Notes: generated from the letters alone by a model not told the origin. A stretch of DNA of 64,000 nt from DATBAX01 sp963723765 (GCA_963723765.1 CAVRSD010000004.1:186001-250000); one strand, 5' to 3'. Shown: positions 17,265 through 30,730, numbered from the stretch's first letter. Numbers and translations: made by a program.

Positions 17265-18023
17265 CTATTTCTCCTCGGGATGAAACGCACCCGGTGGAAC
17301 CGATGCCGGCTGTACATACGAGTAGTAGATCGCATCCAACTGGGCCCACAGAATATCGCACTTCTCGCGCAGCGCATTGAGGGCCAGTTCTTGTTCAGCG
17401 CGGGTCTTTGCATGATCGACCACAAACTGGAAGGCAAACCTGGCATCGTCAGGAGCCTGGTCAAGCCGGGCTTCGAAGTAATCCAATCCGCCCGAAAGCC
17501 ACGGATAGTGCTGGCGCATCGCACCCATACGCAACACGATTAGATCGCGGGAAAAAAGTTCCGTGAGGGACGACGCCACAGCCTCGAGCAACGACCGTTT
17601 CTTCACCAAGTCGAGGTAAGCATTTACCGCGTAGCGGACACCAGGCAAGACTTCTTTGCAACCAATCACACGCTCCCGTTCAACGCCTGCGGCTTCGGCC
17701 AATCGCAGCCAGCGCTCAATTCCGCCTTCAGGACTATTATCACCATCGTGATCGAGGACTCTTTTACGCCATGCCCGGCGGAAGGTCGGGTCGTCACTAC
17801 GGGAAAGGATGATCGCGTCTTTGATTGGAATCCGGCTCTGGTAGTAGTAGCGATTCAAAACCCAAGCTTGAAGCTGTCCTCTGGTCAATCGGCCTTCATG
17901 CATCAACAGGTGGAAAGGATGACGATGGTGGTAACGCTGCTCCCCCATTTCGCGGAACCGTGCACGCAACTCCTCCTCGGTTAGCAAGGCTGTGGGTGCC
18001 GATGCTACAGTTCGAAATGACAT
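17265..18023 (-). CDS. pqqC: PqqC, pyrroloquinoline-quinone synthase
   Basis: 252 aa from ATG 18023, chosen because GGAGG lies four bases upstream; an in-frame GTG/ATG-type extension to 18044 is possible. It overlaps the end of pqqB by 19 bases. HRHPFHLLMHEGRLTRGQLQAWVLNRYYYQSRIPIKDA and DHDGD with GGIERWLRLAEA are conserved PqqC segments with the active-site His, Arg and Tyr residues. It carries out the final cofactorless ring closure and eight-electron oxidation to PQQ. Position and overlap agree with the pqqABCDE order. Confidence 0.95.
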   Translation of the reverse strand: MSFRTVASAPTALLTEEELRARFREMGEQRYHHRHPFHLLMHEGRLTRGQLQAWVLNRYYYQSRIPIKDAIILSRSDDPTFRRAWRKRVLDHDGDNSPEGGIERWLRLAEAAGVERERVIGCKEVLPGVRYAVNAYLDLVKKRSLLEAVASSLTELFSRDLIVLRMGAMRQHYPWLSGGLDYFEARLDQAPDDARFAFQFVVDHAKTRAEQELALNALREKCDILWAQLDAIYYSYVQPASVPPGAFHPEEK

Positions 18024-18934
18024 CCGTCCTCCGCGATTTCCCATCCAGCGTCACGCACTTGCTTATACTCCGGGCCCGATTCATCCAGCATAGGATTGGT
18101 ATTGTTAATGTGCACGAAAATTTTCCGGGGGCAGCGCAGCCCGGCCAGCAAATGCAAACTCCCCTGCTGAGCTGAAACTGGAATATGCCCCATCTGCCGG
18201 GCGGTCTTACCGCTGCCCTGGACCTTAATCAATTCGTCATCGGTCCAAAAAGTGCCATCGAACATCAGTACATCCAGCGAGTCAAGCAGTTGCAATAATG
18301 CGTCATTCAGTTCTGGAACAGCGGGGAAATATCCAAATCGTCGGCCTGACTCAGCTTGCAAAATGAGCCCGAGTAGTGCTTCGTTCGGTTGCAGCGTCGC
18401 CATTCGCTCCGTAGATACGTAAGCCGGATAATGGGATGCCAGTGGCACAGTCAGACATTGAATTGGGACAGCCTCGCCGCTGGGAGTTGCAAGCGGAAAC
18501 GTTGCAGCCGGAGAAATCTCGGTCCAACGTACTTGGTTGGGCATCCGTTGCAGCATGGCGAACATACTATTGTCTTGGCGGGCAATGTTGCCAACCGAGG
18601 CGGTTGCATAGACTTGCAATGGCTGCAACTCTCGCAACAATAACAATCCCAGTAATTGGTCGAGGTCAGCGCTGGTAAGAATCACACCGGCAATAGGGGA
18701 TTGCCGCAGTCCTTCACGGGGATGCAAAAAAGGAGATGCTTCAATCAGACCGCGAAGGTCTGGGGAAGCATTGAGCAGAAACCAGGACAAGCCGTCGGAG
18801 CTGATGGCTACTTGTAACTGAGCTCGCGCTTTGCCGTTAAATTCGCCTGCGCGTAGTAAACGGCAGTTTCGGCAAGCACAATTCCACTGCGGGAAACCAC
18901 CCCCCGCAGCCGAGCCCAGGATTTCGATCCGCAT
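18005..18934 (-). CDS. pqqB: PqqB, metallo-beta-lactamase-fold PQQ biosynthesis protein
   Basis: 309 aa. MRIEILGSAAGGGFPQWNC, CACRNC (zinc-binding cysteines), SPDLRG and LTSADLDQLLGLL are characteristic. VLMFDGTFWTDDELI and GHIPVS follow, with VHINNTNPMLDESGPEY near the end. PqqB has been shown in methylotrophs to act as an iron-dependent hydroxylase on the cross-linked Glu-Tyr intermediate. It starts nine bases after the pqqA stop codon with a GGAG-type ribosome binding site in that gap. Confidence 0.95.
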   Translation of the reverse strand: MRIEILGSAAGGGFPQWNCACRNCRLLRAGEFNGKARAQLQVAISSDGLSWFLLNASPDLRGLIEASPFLHPREGLRQSPIAGVILTSADLDQLLGLLLLRELQPLQVYATASVGNIARQDNSMFAMLQRMPNQVRWTEISPAATFPLATPSGEAVPIQCLTVPLASHYPAYVSTERMATLQPNEALLGLILQAESGRRFGYFPAVPELNDALLQLLDSLDVLMFDGTFWTDDELIKVQGSGKTARQMGHIPVSAQQGSLHLLAGLRCPRKIFVHINNTNPMLDESGPEYKQVRDAGWEIAEDGCHFEL

Positions 18935-18943
18935 CCGCTCCGG

Positions 18944-19021
18944 TTACAGTTCAGCGCAAGCGTAAGAGTTGATTTCGCAGCCGAGTTGAATTTCTTCGAA
19001 TTGTGGTTCAGACCATTGCAT
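18944..19021 (-). CDS. pqqA: PqqA, precursor peptide of PQQ
   Basis: 25 codons. The peptide begins MQWSEPQFEEIQLG, followed by CEINSY and a short ACAEL tail. The conserved Glu-x3-Tyr pair is E16 and Y20, the residues that become PQQ. The LGxE motif and overall shape (acidic N-terminal half, Glu-x3-Tyr, short tail) match PqqA of methylotrophs. It stands immediately before pqqB with a nine-base gap, exactly where pqqA is expected. Two cysteines (15 and 22) flank the reactive pair, which is unusual. It is too short to be found by ordinary gene calling. Confidence 0.92.
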   Translation of the reverse strand: MQWSEPQFEEIQLGCEINSYACAEL

Positions 19022-19166
19022 GGACTAAGTTTCCAGTACCGAACCCGTTGCTGTCAAGAGCAAAGAGTTTGCCACTTTCCCATGCTATAAATCCCCAAGA
19101 TTCAAGCGTTTCCGGCTTGCACGGAAGCCTGTTTGCGTAGCACAATCATGGTTAGGGAAAGAAGAT

Positions 19167-19361
19167 ATGCAATCACAGAAAGATTCCGAACCGAAGCAAA
19201 ACGTAGGGCAAGCCCCAGTAGTGGAGCACGTTACCGGGGCCCACAAGCTCTTGAAAACTCTTCAGCAAAGAGTTGGAGAGCATCCGGAACTGCGCGAAGC
19301 CATCACTGAACTGGAGATGGCCTTAAGCATTCTGACCGTCCAAACCGCCGGACTGCTCTAA
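19167..19361 (+). CDS. Small protein of unknown function
   Basis: 64 aa with a plausible ribosome binding site (AGGGAAAGAAG). The first 20 residues are hydrophilic and Gln/Lys/Glu-rich; residues 25-62 are predicted as two amphipathic helices (AHKLLKTLQQRVGEHPELREAITELEMALSILT). No membrane segment, no recognised motif. It lies between the pqq operon (divergent) and the LPPL-repeat protein (66 bases downstream, same strand), so it may share a transcript with the latter. Confidence 0.6.
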   Translation: MQSQKDSEPKQNVGQAPVVEHVTGAHKLLKTLQQRVGEHPELREAITELEMALSILTVQTAGLL

Positions 19362-19427
19362 ACGTCAGACTGCATTGACGAAATGACATACAATAAAGCT
19401 TAGTTTTCTGACCACAGGCCGTCACCA

Positions 19428-20138
19428 ATGAACGAAAACAACGAAATCGATCTGCTTCCGCCGTTGAGCCTGTCTCGCCCTCTTTGGAAGCAATTGTTCG
19501 TGAATCTGCGGGAGAATCTTAAGTCAGACAATTTGCCGCCGCTGCAACTCACCTCGCGGCCCGTGGATGTAGGCATGCTGCTGGGTGATCGGTTGAGCAT
19601 GTCCTGGTATAAAACCGTATTTAGGAACCTGGGCGACGTTATCTCTCCGGAAGATTTACCGCCTCTTGTTCTCGAATCGCAGCCGATGGATGTAGGCGAA
19701 CTGATTGGCGATCAGATGAGCCACATGTGGTGGAGCTCATTACTGCGTAGTCTTGCCGATGCGGTTGCGCCGGAAAGACAGTCTCCGCTGCAATTGACTT
19801 CGGCCCCCATGAATCTGGCAAACATCGCGGAATCAACGTTCCTGCAAGTTCCCCAGTGGTCTTCCGCGATCAGTACCCCCAAGGTCTTTTTGCCCGATAA
19901 GCCTAAGGCGGCTTATACAGCTGTACAACTTGCTCCTCCGCGGCCAGCACCGAAGCTGGACCCGGCTGAGGTTGAATTCGTAAATACGCTGGAAAAAGAT
20001 TTGCGCCGTGATCTGCGCCGCTCACGAATCCGCGCACGTATTTGGACTTCTGTTGCGGTTGTGCAAGTAATGGTCTTAATCGCCGGGTTTTTTGCGTCGA
20101 GGATTTCCCACCTCTTCGGATCAGTGAAACTGCACTAA
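19428..20138 (+). CDS. LPPL-repeat protein with a C-terminal membrane anchor, unknown function
   Basis: 236 aa. Three to four degenerate repeats of about 41 residues begin at residues 10, 36, 77 and 119 with LPPL (SPL in the last). Each continues as L-x-S-x-P-x-D-V-G-x-L-x-G-D, then a Trp-containing helix (SWYKTVFRNLGDVISPED; MWWSSLLRSLADAVAPE). Residues ~145-185 are Pro/Ala-rich. Residues ~186-202 are very basic (LRRDLRRSRIRAR) and are followed by one hydrophobic helix (VAVVQVMVLIAGFFASRI), giving a tail-anchored topology with the repeats in the cytoplasm. I do not recognise the family. It converges with hom, ending ten bases away. Confidence 0.7.
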   Translation: MNENNEIDLLPPLSLSRPLWKQLFVNLRENLKSDNLPPLQLTSRPVDVGMLLGDRLSMSWYKTVFRNLGDVISPEDLPPLVLESQPMDVGELIGDQMSHMWWSSLLRSLADAVAPERQSPLQLTSAPMNLANIAESTFLQVPQWSSAISTPKVFLPDKPKAAYTAVQLAPPRPAPKLDPAEVEFVNTLEKDLRRDLRRSRIRARIWTSVAVVQVMVLIAGFFASRISHLFGSVKLH

Positions 20139-20148
20139 GCAATGTCGC

Positions 20149-21447
20149 CTAGTCCAGGATCGGCAGATGGACACAGGGTTGTACCAGGAAGTCCAGTTTC
20201 GAAATCTGCTGTAAAGCCTTTTCCACCAGCGAAGCCTTACATACCTCCAAAGTAATCACAAAGGGAAGGCTGGATTTCAGATAGCCTGGCTTCTGCAGCA
20301 CCGAATCAATATTGATTCCGCAATGCGAGAAAATGTCGGCGAGGGCGCCGATAATACCGGGCCGGTCTTTCACCTTGAATCGAAGATAGTGCCGGGTGCT
20401 GAAGTCCGCAGTGACCGTGGATAAAGTTTCGGGAATCTCGGCAAATCCATGATTCATGTCTTGTCGGGCACGGGCGATCGCCAGAATGTCTGAAACCACG
20501 GCTACCGCGGTCGGATTTCCTCCTGCGCCATGGCCTCCGAACACCGTTTCGCCACCGTATTTTCCTGTCGACATCACCAGATTCTGACTGCCTTGCACCC
20601 GCGCCAGAGGCGAGGAGAGTGCGACCAAAGCAGGCCGCACCGTGGCGAAGAGTTGTTGGCCGTCCAATTCGGTCCAGGAAATCTGCCGGATGGTGCAGTT
20701 CAATTGTTTGGCGTATTCGAAATCGACGGCTTCGATGGAAGAGATCGAGCGGCAGGGGATGGTCGTAGGATCAACCGTGCTGTGCAGTCCCACCCGCGCC
20801 AGGATCGCCAGCTTGGCGCGAGCGTCCAAACCATCTACGTCATCGGTGGGATCCGCTTCCGCAAACCCCAATTTCTGCGCTTCGGCCAACGCGGACGTGA
20901 AGGAAACTCCGCTGCTCTCAATCTGACTGAGAATATAATTGCAGGTGCCATTGAGAATGCCGTAAATCTTGAACAGTTCATCTCCGGCAAGTCCCTCCTG
21001 CAGACCAGAGATCACCGGAACGCCGCCAGCCACGGAGGCACCGAAAGCGATATGCCGTTTCATCTTTCGCGCCAGGTCGATTAATTCGGGGCCTGAGTGG
21101 GCGATCAATTGTTTGTTGGCAGTCACTACGGATTTGCCGGACTGCAACGCACTGCGTATCCAATCGCCAGCCGGTTGCAGGCCGCCGATGACCTCGACCA
21201 CAATATCGGCATCCGAAGAAAGAATATCGTTGATGTCTTTTGTCCACTGCACATGCTTCGGCAGCCAATCGGCATTCTTTTTGCGTTCGAAATTCCGATT
21301 GCAAATATAGGTCAGGGTCAGACCGGTGCGTGTACGTTCGGAGAGAATTCGAGCGACCGAACTCCCAACCGTGCCGAAGCCCAGAATGGCGACTTTGCAG
21401 ATGCCCGGCACCTCTTCAATAGCCGAAGTCTTGTGTGAAGATTTCAT
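20149..21447 (-). CDS. hom: Homoserine dehydrogenase
   Basis: 432 aa. VAILGFGTVGSSVARIL is the NAD(P)-binding loop. KSVVTANKQLIAHSG and GASVAGGVPVISGLQEGLAGDELFKIYGILNGTCNYILSQ carry the substrate-binding and catalytic region with the conserved Lys. A C-terminal ACT domain (YLRFKVKDRPGIIGALADIFSHCGINIDSVLQ) suggests feedback control by threonine. It reduces aspartate semialdehyde to homoserine. It follows lysC by 39 bases and is probably in the same operon. Confidence 0.95.
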   Translation of the reverse strand: MKSSHKTSAIEEVPGICKVAILGFGTVGSSVARILSERTRTGLTLTYICNRNFERKKNADWLPKHVQWTKDINDILSSDADIVVEVIGGLQPAGDWIRSALQSGKSVVTANKQLIAHSGPELIDLARKMKRHIAFGASVAGGVPVISGLQEGLAGDELFKIYGILNGTCNYILSQIESSGVSFTSALAEAQKLGFAEADPTDDVDGLDARAKLAILARVGLHSTVDPTTIPCRSISSIEAVDFEYAKQLNCTIRQISWTELDGQQLFATVRPALVALSSPLARVQGSQNLVMSTGKYGGETVFGGHGAGGNPTAVAVVSDILAIARARQDMNHGFAEIPETLSTVTADFSTRHYLRFKVKDRPGIIGALADIFSHCGINIDSVLQKPGYLKSSLPFVITLEVCKASLVEKALQQISKLDFLVQPCVHLPILD

Positions 21448-21486
21448 GATCTGTTTTAGTGTTTCTTGATGTATGTGGCGCGAGCT

Positions 21487-22896
21487 TTACTTATGCTCCG
21501 TTTGCGAACCAGCGGTGCGGATTTCACTGCTCCCATATGGCTCGGGAAAGAAACGGTTGTGCAAGTGGCGCACTGCCAGCGGAACGTCACTTTCCTTAAT
21601 CACAAAGCTGATATTGATTTCGGAAGCTCCCTGGGAAATCATACGTATGTTCACTCCGGCCTCCGCCACGGTGGTGAACACGCTCGCCGCAATTCCGGGT
21701 TTACCGTGGATATCGTCTCCGACCAGGCAAACGATAGCCTGCTGATCGTCGCAAGTGACATCTGCAATTCGCTCCAGTTCGGAGAGCAAAGCCTTGGGTA
21801 GCCTTTTGGTTTCCATGGTGAAAGACATGCTTACCTCGGAGATGGCAACAATATCCACCGAAGCCCCATGCTGGTCAAGCCCTTCAAACACAGACCGCAG
21901 GAAACCATGCACCATAATGCCACGTGAAGCTACAACGTTCACGATACTGACGCCCGTTTTGGCCGTGATGGCGCGAAAAGTATCGTTCCCATGGGGCGCA
22001 TGCTTGGTAATTCGCGTACCTTTGCTTTTCAGGTTGCGAGAATTCAAAACAAACACTGGTATATTTTTGTCGATGGCCGGCAGAAGCGTAGCGGGATGCA
22101 GCACCTTGGCGCCGAAGTAGGCAAGCTCCGCGGCCTCGTTGAAGCTAATTCGTTTGATGGTGCGGGCATCGGGACAAAGCCTTGGATCCGTGGTCATCAT
22201 GCCTTCGACATCCGTCCAGATCTCAATCGACTTGGCATTCAGCGCGGCACCCACGATCGCTGCTGAATAATCTGATCCACCCCGTCCCAGCGTGGTCGGA
22301 ATGCCATCCTTGGTTGCTGCGATGAATCCTCCCATCACTGGAATCCGTCCTTTTTTCACGATAGGGGCAATCTTGGCCAGCGAGCGTTTGCTGGTTTCTT
22401 CCATGAGAGGGAGAGCGCGAGTGTGGGTGGCGTCGGTGACGACGCAATCGCGGGAATCCACCCAGACCGCCTCCAATCCGAGCACTGGTAATGCGGCAGC
22501 CACGATTTGGCTGGATAGCAGTTCACCGAAAGAAAGCAGGTAATCGCTGCTGCGTGGAGAAAGTTCCTTGACGGCGGCAACTCCGCGCAAAAACTCGTCA
22601 AGGCGGGTCAGGAGACCCTCGAGCTTGGGAGCGATTTTGGTGGAAAGTTTCTTGCCAAGGAGTTCATCCGCCGTGGCAAGGTGGCGTTCCCGAAGCGCTT
22701 GCAACAATTGGAGACTTGAATCGCAATCGCCGGAAGACGCTTTCTGACCCATCAGCACAAGTTGATCGGTGACCTTCGCGAAGGCGCTGACCACGACGAC
22801 CGGACCTAGTTTTTTCCGGCTGCGTACAATCTCCGCCAAGCTCTGGATCGCGGTGGCATTCTCCACCGAGGTCCCGCCGAACTTCATAATTACCAT
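21487..22896 (-). CDS. lysC: Aspartate kinase
   Basis: 469 aa. MKFGGTSVENATAI near the start is the kinase signature; GFIAATKDGIPTTLGRGGSDYSA and EIWTDVEGMMTTDPR complete the catalytic domain. Two ACT domains follow at about 320-450 (VSIVNVVASRGIMVHGFLRSVFEGLDQHGASVDIV and VCLVGDDIHGKPGIAASVFTTVAEAGVNIRMIS), so allosteric inhibition by lysine and/or threonine is expected. It phosphorylates aspartate, the first step to Lys, Met and Thr. The next gene is hom. A terminator-like hairpin and a short Thr/Ile-containing reading frame lie upstream, suggesting attenuation. Confidence 0.95.
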   Translation of the reverse strand: MVIMKFGGTSVENATAIQSLAEIVRSRKKLGPVVVVSAFAKVTDQLVLMGQKASSGDCDSSLQLLQALRERHLATADELLGKKLSTKIAPKLEGLLTRLDEFLRGVAAVKELSPRSSDYLLSFGELLSSQIVAAALPVLGLEAVWVDSRDCVVTDATHTRALPLMEETSKRSLAKIAPIVKKGRIPVMGGFIAATKDGIPTTLGRGGSDYSAAIVGAALNAKSIEIWTDVEGMMTTDPRLCPDARTIKRISFNEAAELAYFGAKVLHPATLLPAIDKNIPVFVLNSRNLKSKGTRITKHAPHGNDTFRAITAKTGVSIVNVVASRGIMVHGFLRSVFEGLDQHGASVDIVAISEVSMSFTMETKRLPKALLSELERIADVTCDDQQAIVCLVGDDIHGKPGIAASVFTTVAEAGVNIRMISQGASEINISFVIKESDVPLAVRHLHNRFFPEPYGSSEIRTAGSQTEHK

Positions 22897-22969
22897 GAAC
22901 GCACCGTTCTCAAATAGATAGTGTCAATCATCAGCTTTCCTGCGAACTGTCAAAGTCTGTGTAGCAAAC

Positions 22970-23009
22970 GAAAAGCCCACTCGCCGGTTCATTTCCTGGC
23001 GGTGGGCTT
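22970..23009 (-). terminator. Terminator-like hairpin in the lysC-hom leader
   Basis: On the minus strand AAGCCCACCGCC pairs with GGCGAGTGGGCTT (one bulged A), with a 12-base loop, followed by TTTTC. It lies 77-113 bases before the lysC start and has no upstream minus-strand gene to terminate, which points to a leader terminator. It could instead insulate lysC from antisense or read-through transcription. Confidence 0.6.
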
Positions 23010-23034
23010 GAGCTTGCTTCAAATCTGATCTAGC

Positions 23035-23094
23035 TCAAAGGTACCCATGCCAGAAGAAAGTAATTCGTGTGCCGGCTGTTGTTATGGGCCGCAT
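23035..23094 (-). CDS. Candidate Thr/Ile leader peptide of lysC-hom
   Basis: A 19-codon frame reads MRPITTAGTRITFFWHGYL and ends 26 bases before the terminator-like hairpin. Four Thr and two Ile codons fall within residues 4-12, resembling in kind the thr operon leader of enterics. The ribosome binding site is weak. It is a coding candidate only; its value rests on its composition and position between a possible promoter and a terminator hairpin. Confidence 0.4.
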   Translation of the reverse strand: MRPITTAGTRITFFWHGYL

Positions 23095-23124
23095 AATCAA
23101 CGAACTCGTCTTCTGGGAGGTACC
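23040..23124. repeat. Long-range inverted repeat in the lysC-gltB intergenic region
   Basis: GGTACCCATGCCAGAAG (23040-23056) and CTTCTGGGAGGTACC (23110-23124) pair over 13 bases (6 + 7) around a small internal loop. The 53-base loop holds most of the candidate leader frame including its start codon. On the plus strand a 41-codon Cys-containing frame (ATG at 23048, with AAAGG upstream) overlaps the same sequence; I cannot tell which strand, if either, is functional. Confidence 0.45.
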
Positions 23125-23451
23125 AAACATGCAGCTCAAATATACGCGAATCGCCTATGGAGGACTATCTGAGTTTTCGATTCGATCCATCGGAAAATCG
23201 CTTCTAAGAGTCTGAGTGCGTTCCTTGAACCGCCAGAGTGGGCATTCAACTACGGCGCAGAACAAGCTTCCGTGCGCCTGAAAAATCCATCCTGCCTATC
23301 GAAATTCTGAATTGTACATTTAGGTACCTCAAGCATTATTAACAAGATGGAAGGTTATCTCTGAGCAGGCGTGGTTGGGCCGTGTGAACTTTGCCGCCAC
23401 ATTGAGCGATTTGGTTCCTAGCCAACGATCCTGAACAGAGACCCGTCGACG
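23125..23451 (+). other. Gene-free region upstream of gltB
   Basis: About 330 bases with no convincing reading frame. It must hold the gltB promoter and, on the other strand, the start of any lysC leader transcript. I see no clear sigma-54 promoter (GG-N10-GC) and no RNA structure I recognise. Confidence 0.5.
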
Positions 23452-28033
<4,582 letters not shown>

Positions 28034-28041
<8 letters not shown>

Positions 28042-29497
28042 AACGACCGGCTTTATGGAATTCCCCCGCGAGCTTCCTCAGCGCCGTCCCGTTACGCAGC
28101 GGGTTAACGACTGGTTCGAGATTTATCTCGACTTTCCCGAGGACAAACTTCGCACTCAGGGTGCGCGCTGTATGGATTGTGGTGTACCGTTTTGTCACAC
28201 CGGATGTCCGGTGAACAATCTCATTCCCGACTGGAACGATCTCGTTTATCGCGGACGGTGGAAAGAGGCCGTCCGGCAGTTGCATTCGACCAACAATTTT
28301 CCTGAATTTACGGGGCGCATTTGTCCAGCGCCATGTGAAGCCTCGTGCGTGTTGGGAATCAATCAGCCGGCTGTGACCATTAAGCAGATCGAAAAGAGCA
28401 TTGTCGAGCGCGGATTCGTGGAAGGCTTGATCCGTCCGGAGCCACCGAAATTCCGCACCGGCAAGAAAGTTGCCGTGGTCGGTTCTGGGCCCGCGGGTCT
28501 CGCCGCAGCGCAGCAGCTCAATCGTGCAGGACACTGGGTCAGTGTCTACGAGAAAGCCGATCGCATAGGCGGCCTGCTCCGTTACGGTATCCCGGAATTC
28601 AAGATGGAGAAGCGCATCGTGGACCGGCGCCTTGAGCAGATGTCCGCCGAGGGCGTGCAATTCGTGACCAAGGCGCATGTGGGGAAGAGCGTGCCAGTGG
28701 ACGATCTCCAGCGTGAGTTTGATGCCATCCTGCTGGCGGGCGGGGCTGAACAATCTCGGGATTTGCAGGTGCCGGGACGCGAGTTAAAAGGCATTCACTA
28801 TGCGATGGACTTTCTCCCGCAGCAGAATCGGCGTTGCGAAGGCGACACACTTGAAGGTGAATTCGAAATTCTCGCGACCGATAAACACGTTGTGATCATC
28901 GGCGGCGGTGACACTGGTGCGGATTGTCTGGGAACCGTGCATCGTCAAAAGCCGCGCTCGGTGCGTCAGTTCGAGATCATGCCTGTGCCGCCTGATAGCC
29001 GGTCCCCGCAAACTCCGTGGCCACTTTGGCCAATGCAGTTGCGTGTCGAAGGTGCGCATGAGGAGGGTGGAGTACGCGAATGGAGTGTCGCTACCCAAAA
29101 ATTTACCGGGGACGCTGATGGCAACGTGAGACAACTACATGGCGTCCGGGTTGGAGCTCCACCTAAGTTTGAAGCCGTCTCCGACGGTGAGTTCACCATC
29201 GATACCGATCTGGTGCTGCTGGCAATGGGATTCATAGGGCCGGTTCGCAATGGAATGATCGAGCAATTGGGATTGACGCTGGATGCGCGCGGCAATGTTG
29301 CTGCTGATGCCAATTACATGACGTCGGTTTCCGGTGTATTCGCGGCCGGTGACATGCGTCGCGGGCAATCGCTGGTGGTTTGGGCCATTGCTGAGGGCCG
29401 CAAAGCCGCAGTTGGCATTGATCGCTACCTGAAAGAAACCAGCCTGGGACAGCCTGTTTCGCAAACCTCGGCTGGCACGCATGCCATGTTGTCCTGA
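28034..29497 (+). CDS. gltD: Glutamate synthase small subunit
   Basis: 487 aa from ATG 28034, which overlaps the gltB stop (ATGGGTAA) and so is translationally coupled; the open frame upstream lies within gltB. CMDCGVPFCHTGCP and CPAPCEASC bind two 4Fe-4S clusters. VAVVGSGPAGLAAAQQL is the FAD site and VVIIGGGDTGADCLG the NADPH site. GVFAAGDMRRGQSLVVWAIAEGR is the typical C-terminal motif. It passes electrons from NADPH to the large subunit. Confidence 0.97.
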
Positions 29498-29521
29498 TTT
29501 TCCGATACACTCAACCATTGC

Positions 29522-30730
29522 ATGGTCACACTTCCCGATATCCAGGCGGCTTTAGGACGCATCCGCGAGTCCATTTACCTTTCTCCGTGTGCTCGCTCAG
29601 AGCATTTTTCCCAACTGACTGGCAACTCGATTTACCTCAAGCTCGATAATCTGCAGCGTACCGGTGCCTTCAAGGAACGCGGAGCGCTGAACAAGTTGTT
29701 GACGCTCACCACTCAGGAACGAGCCCAGGGTGTGATTGCGGCGTCGGCGGGGAACCACGCTCAGGGCCTCGCCTATCATGCGGGTAAGCACGGAATTCGC
29801 GCGCTGATCTGCATGCCGCTCACCACGCCGCTGATAAAAGTCTCAGCCACGAAATCCTATGGCGCCGATGTTGTACTTTACGGCGCGAATTACGATGAGG
29901 CCTGCGAGGAGGCCATTCGGCTCGGCAACGAGCAGCATTTAACCTTCGTGCATCCTTTCGATGATGACGCGGTGATTGCTGGGCAGGGAACTCTTGGCCT
30001 TGAAATACTTCAGCAGCATCCCGATATTGAAGTGATCGTTGCCCCCATCGGAGGAGGCGGGTTGATTGGCGGCATTGCATGCGCGGTCAAGGAGACCAAT
30101 CCCAACGTTAAGATTGTTGGTGTTCAACCAGCACGGCTTCCTTCGATGAAGGCCGCGGTTGCTGCGGGAAAGCCGGTGACCCTGGCCCCGGCAGCGACTA
30201 TCGCGGACGGAATTGCAGTGCGTCGGGCAGGCGATCGTACGCTTCCGTTAGTACAGAAATATGTGGATGACATTGTTACCGTCGATGAGGAAGAAATCGC
30301 CAACGCCGTTCTCCTTTTGCTCGAGCGCGAAAAGACCCTGGCGGAGGGCGCAGGCGCTGCGGCCCTCGCGGCGTTGGTTAATCGCAAAGTGCAGCTCACG
30401 GGAAAGAAGATTGCCGTGCTGGTGTGCGGCGGCAACATCGACGTCACTTTGCTGGCACGCATCATGGAGCGCGGCCTGGTGAAAGACGGGCGACTCGTGC
30501 GCCTACGAGTTCACCTTCCCGACTATCCCGGCGCCCTGCATAAACTAACGGGGATACTGGCGGACCATCGCGCCAACATAGTGGAGACTTCCTATGATCG
30601 GGCTTACTACGGAGTGAACCTTGGCGACACAGCGATAGACATCACTATGGAGACCCGCGGTCCCGAGCACATTGCCGAACTACTCTCAGCCCTCAGCGCT
30701 GGCGGCTATTCCCATGAAAGGGTCCTGTAA
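29522..30730 (+). CDS. ilvA: Threonine dehydratase with C-terminal ACT-like domain
   Basis: 402 aa. LQRTGAFKERGALNKL contains the PLP-binding Lys and AASAGNHAQGLAYHA and GGGGLIGG the phosphate-binding loops. The last ~75 residues (VRLRVHLPDYPGALHKLTGILADHRANIVET) form a single ACT-like domain, as in the shorter dehydratase class; allosteric control is expected. It converts threonine to 2-oxobutyrate, the first step to isoleucine. It lies 24 bases after gltD and may be co-transcribed. The start has no strong ribosome binding site, so an alternative start is possible. Confidence 0.92.
   Translation: MVTLPDIQAALGRIRESIYLSPCARSEHFSQLTGNSIYLKLDNLQRTGAFKERGALNKLLTLTTQERAQGVIAASAGNHAQGLAYHAGKHGIRALICMPLTTPLIKVSATKSYGADVVLYGANYDEACEEAIRLGNEQHLTFVHPFDDDAVIAGQGTLGLEILQQHPDIEVIVAPIGGGGLIGGIACAVKETNPNVKIVGVQPARLPSMKAAVAAGKPVTLAPAATIADGIAVRRAGDRTLPLVQKYVDDIVTVDEEEIANAVLLLLEREKTLAEGAGAAALAALVNRKVQLTGKKIAVLVCGGNIDVTLLARIMERGLVKDGRLVRLRVHLPDYPGALHKLTGILADHRANIVETSYDRAYYGVNLGDTAIDITMETRGPEHIAELLSALSAGGYSHERVL

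Noticed and set aside
23380..23410. Possible sigma-54 promoter before gltB
   Set aside because: GG and GC elements are present but the spacing is 13-14 bases, not the required 10.
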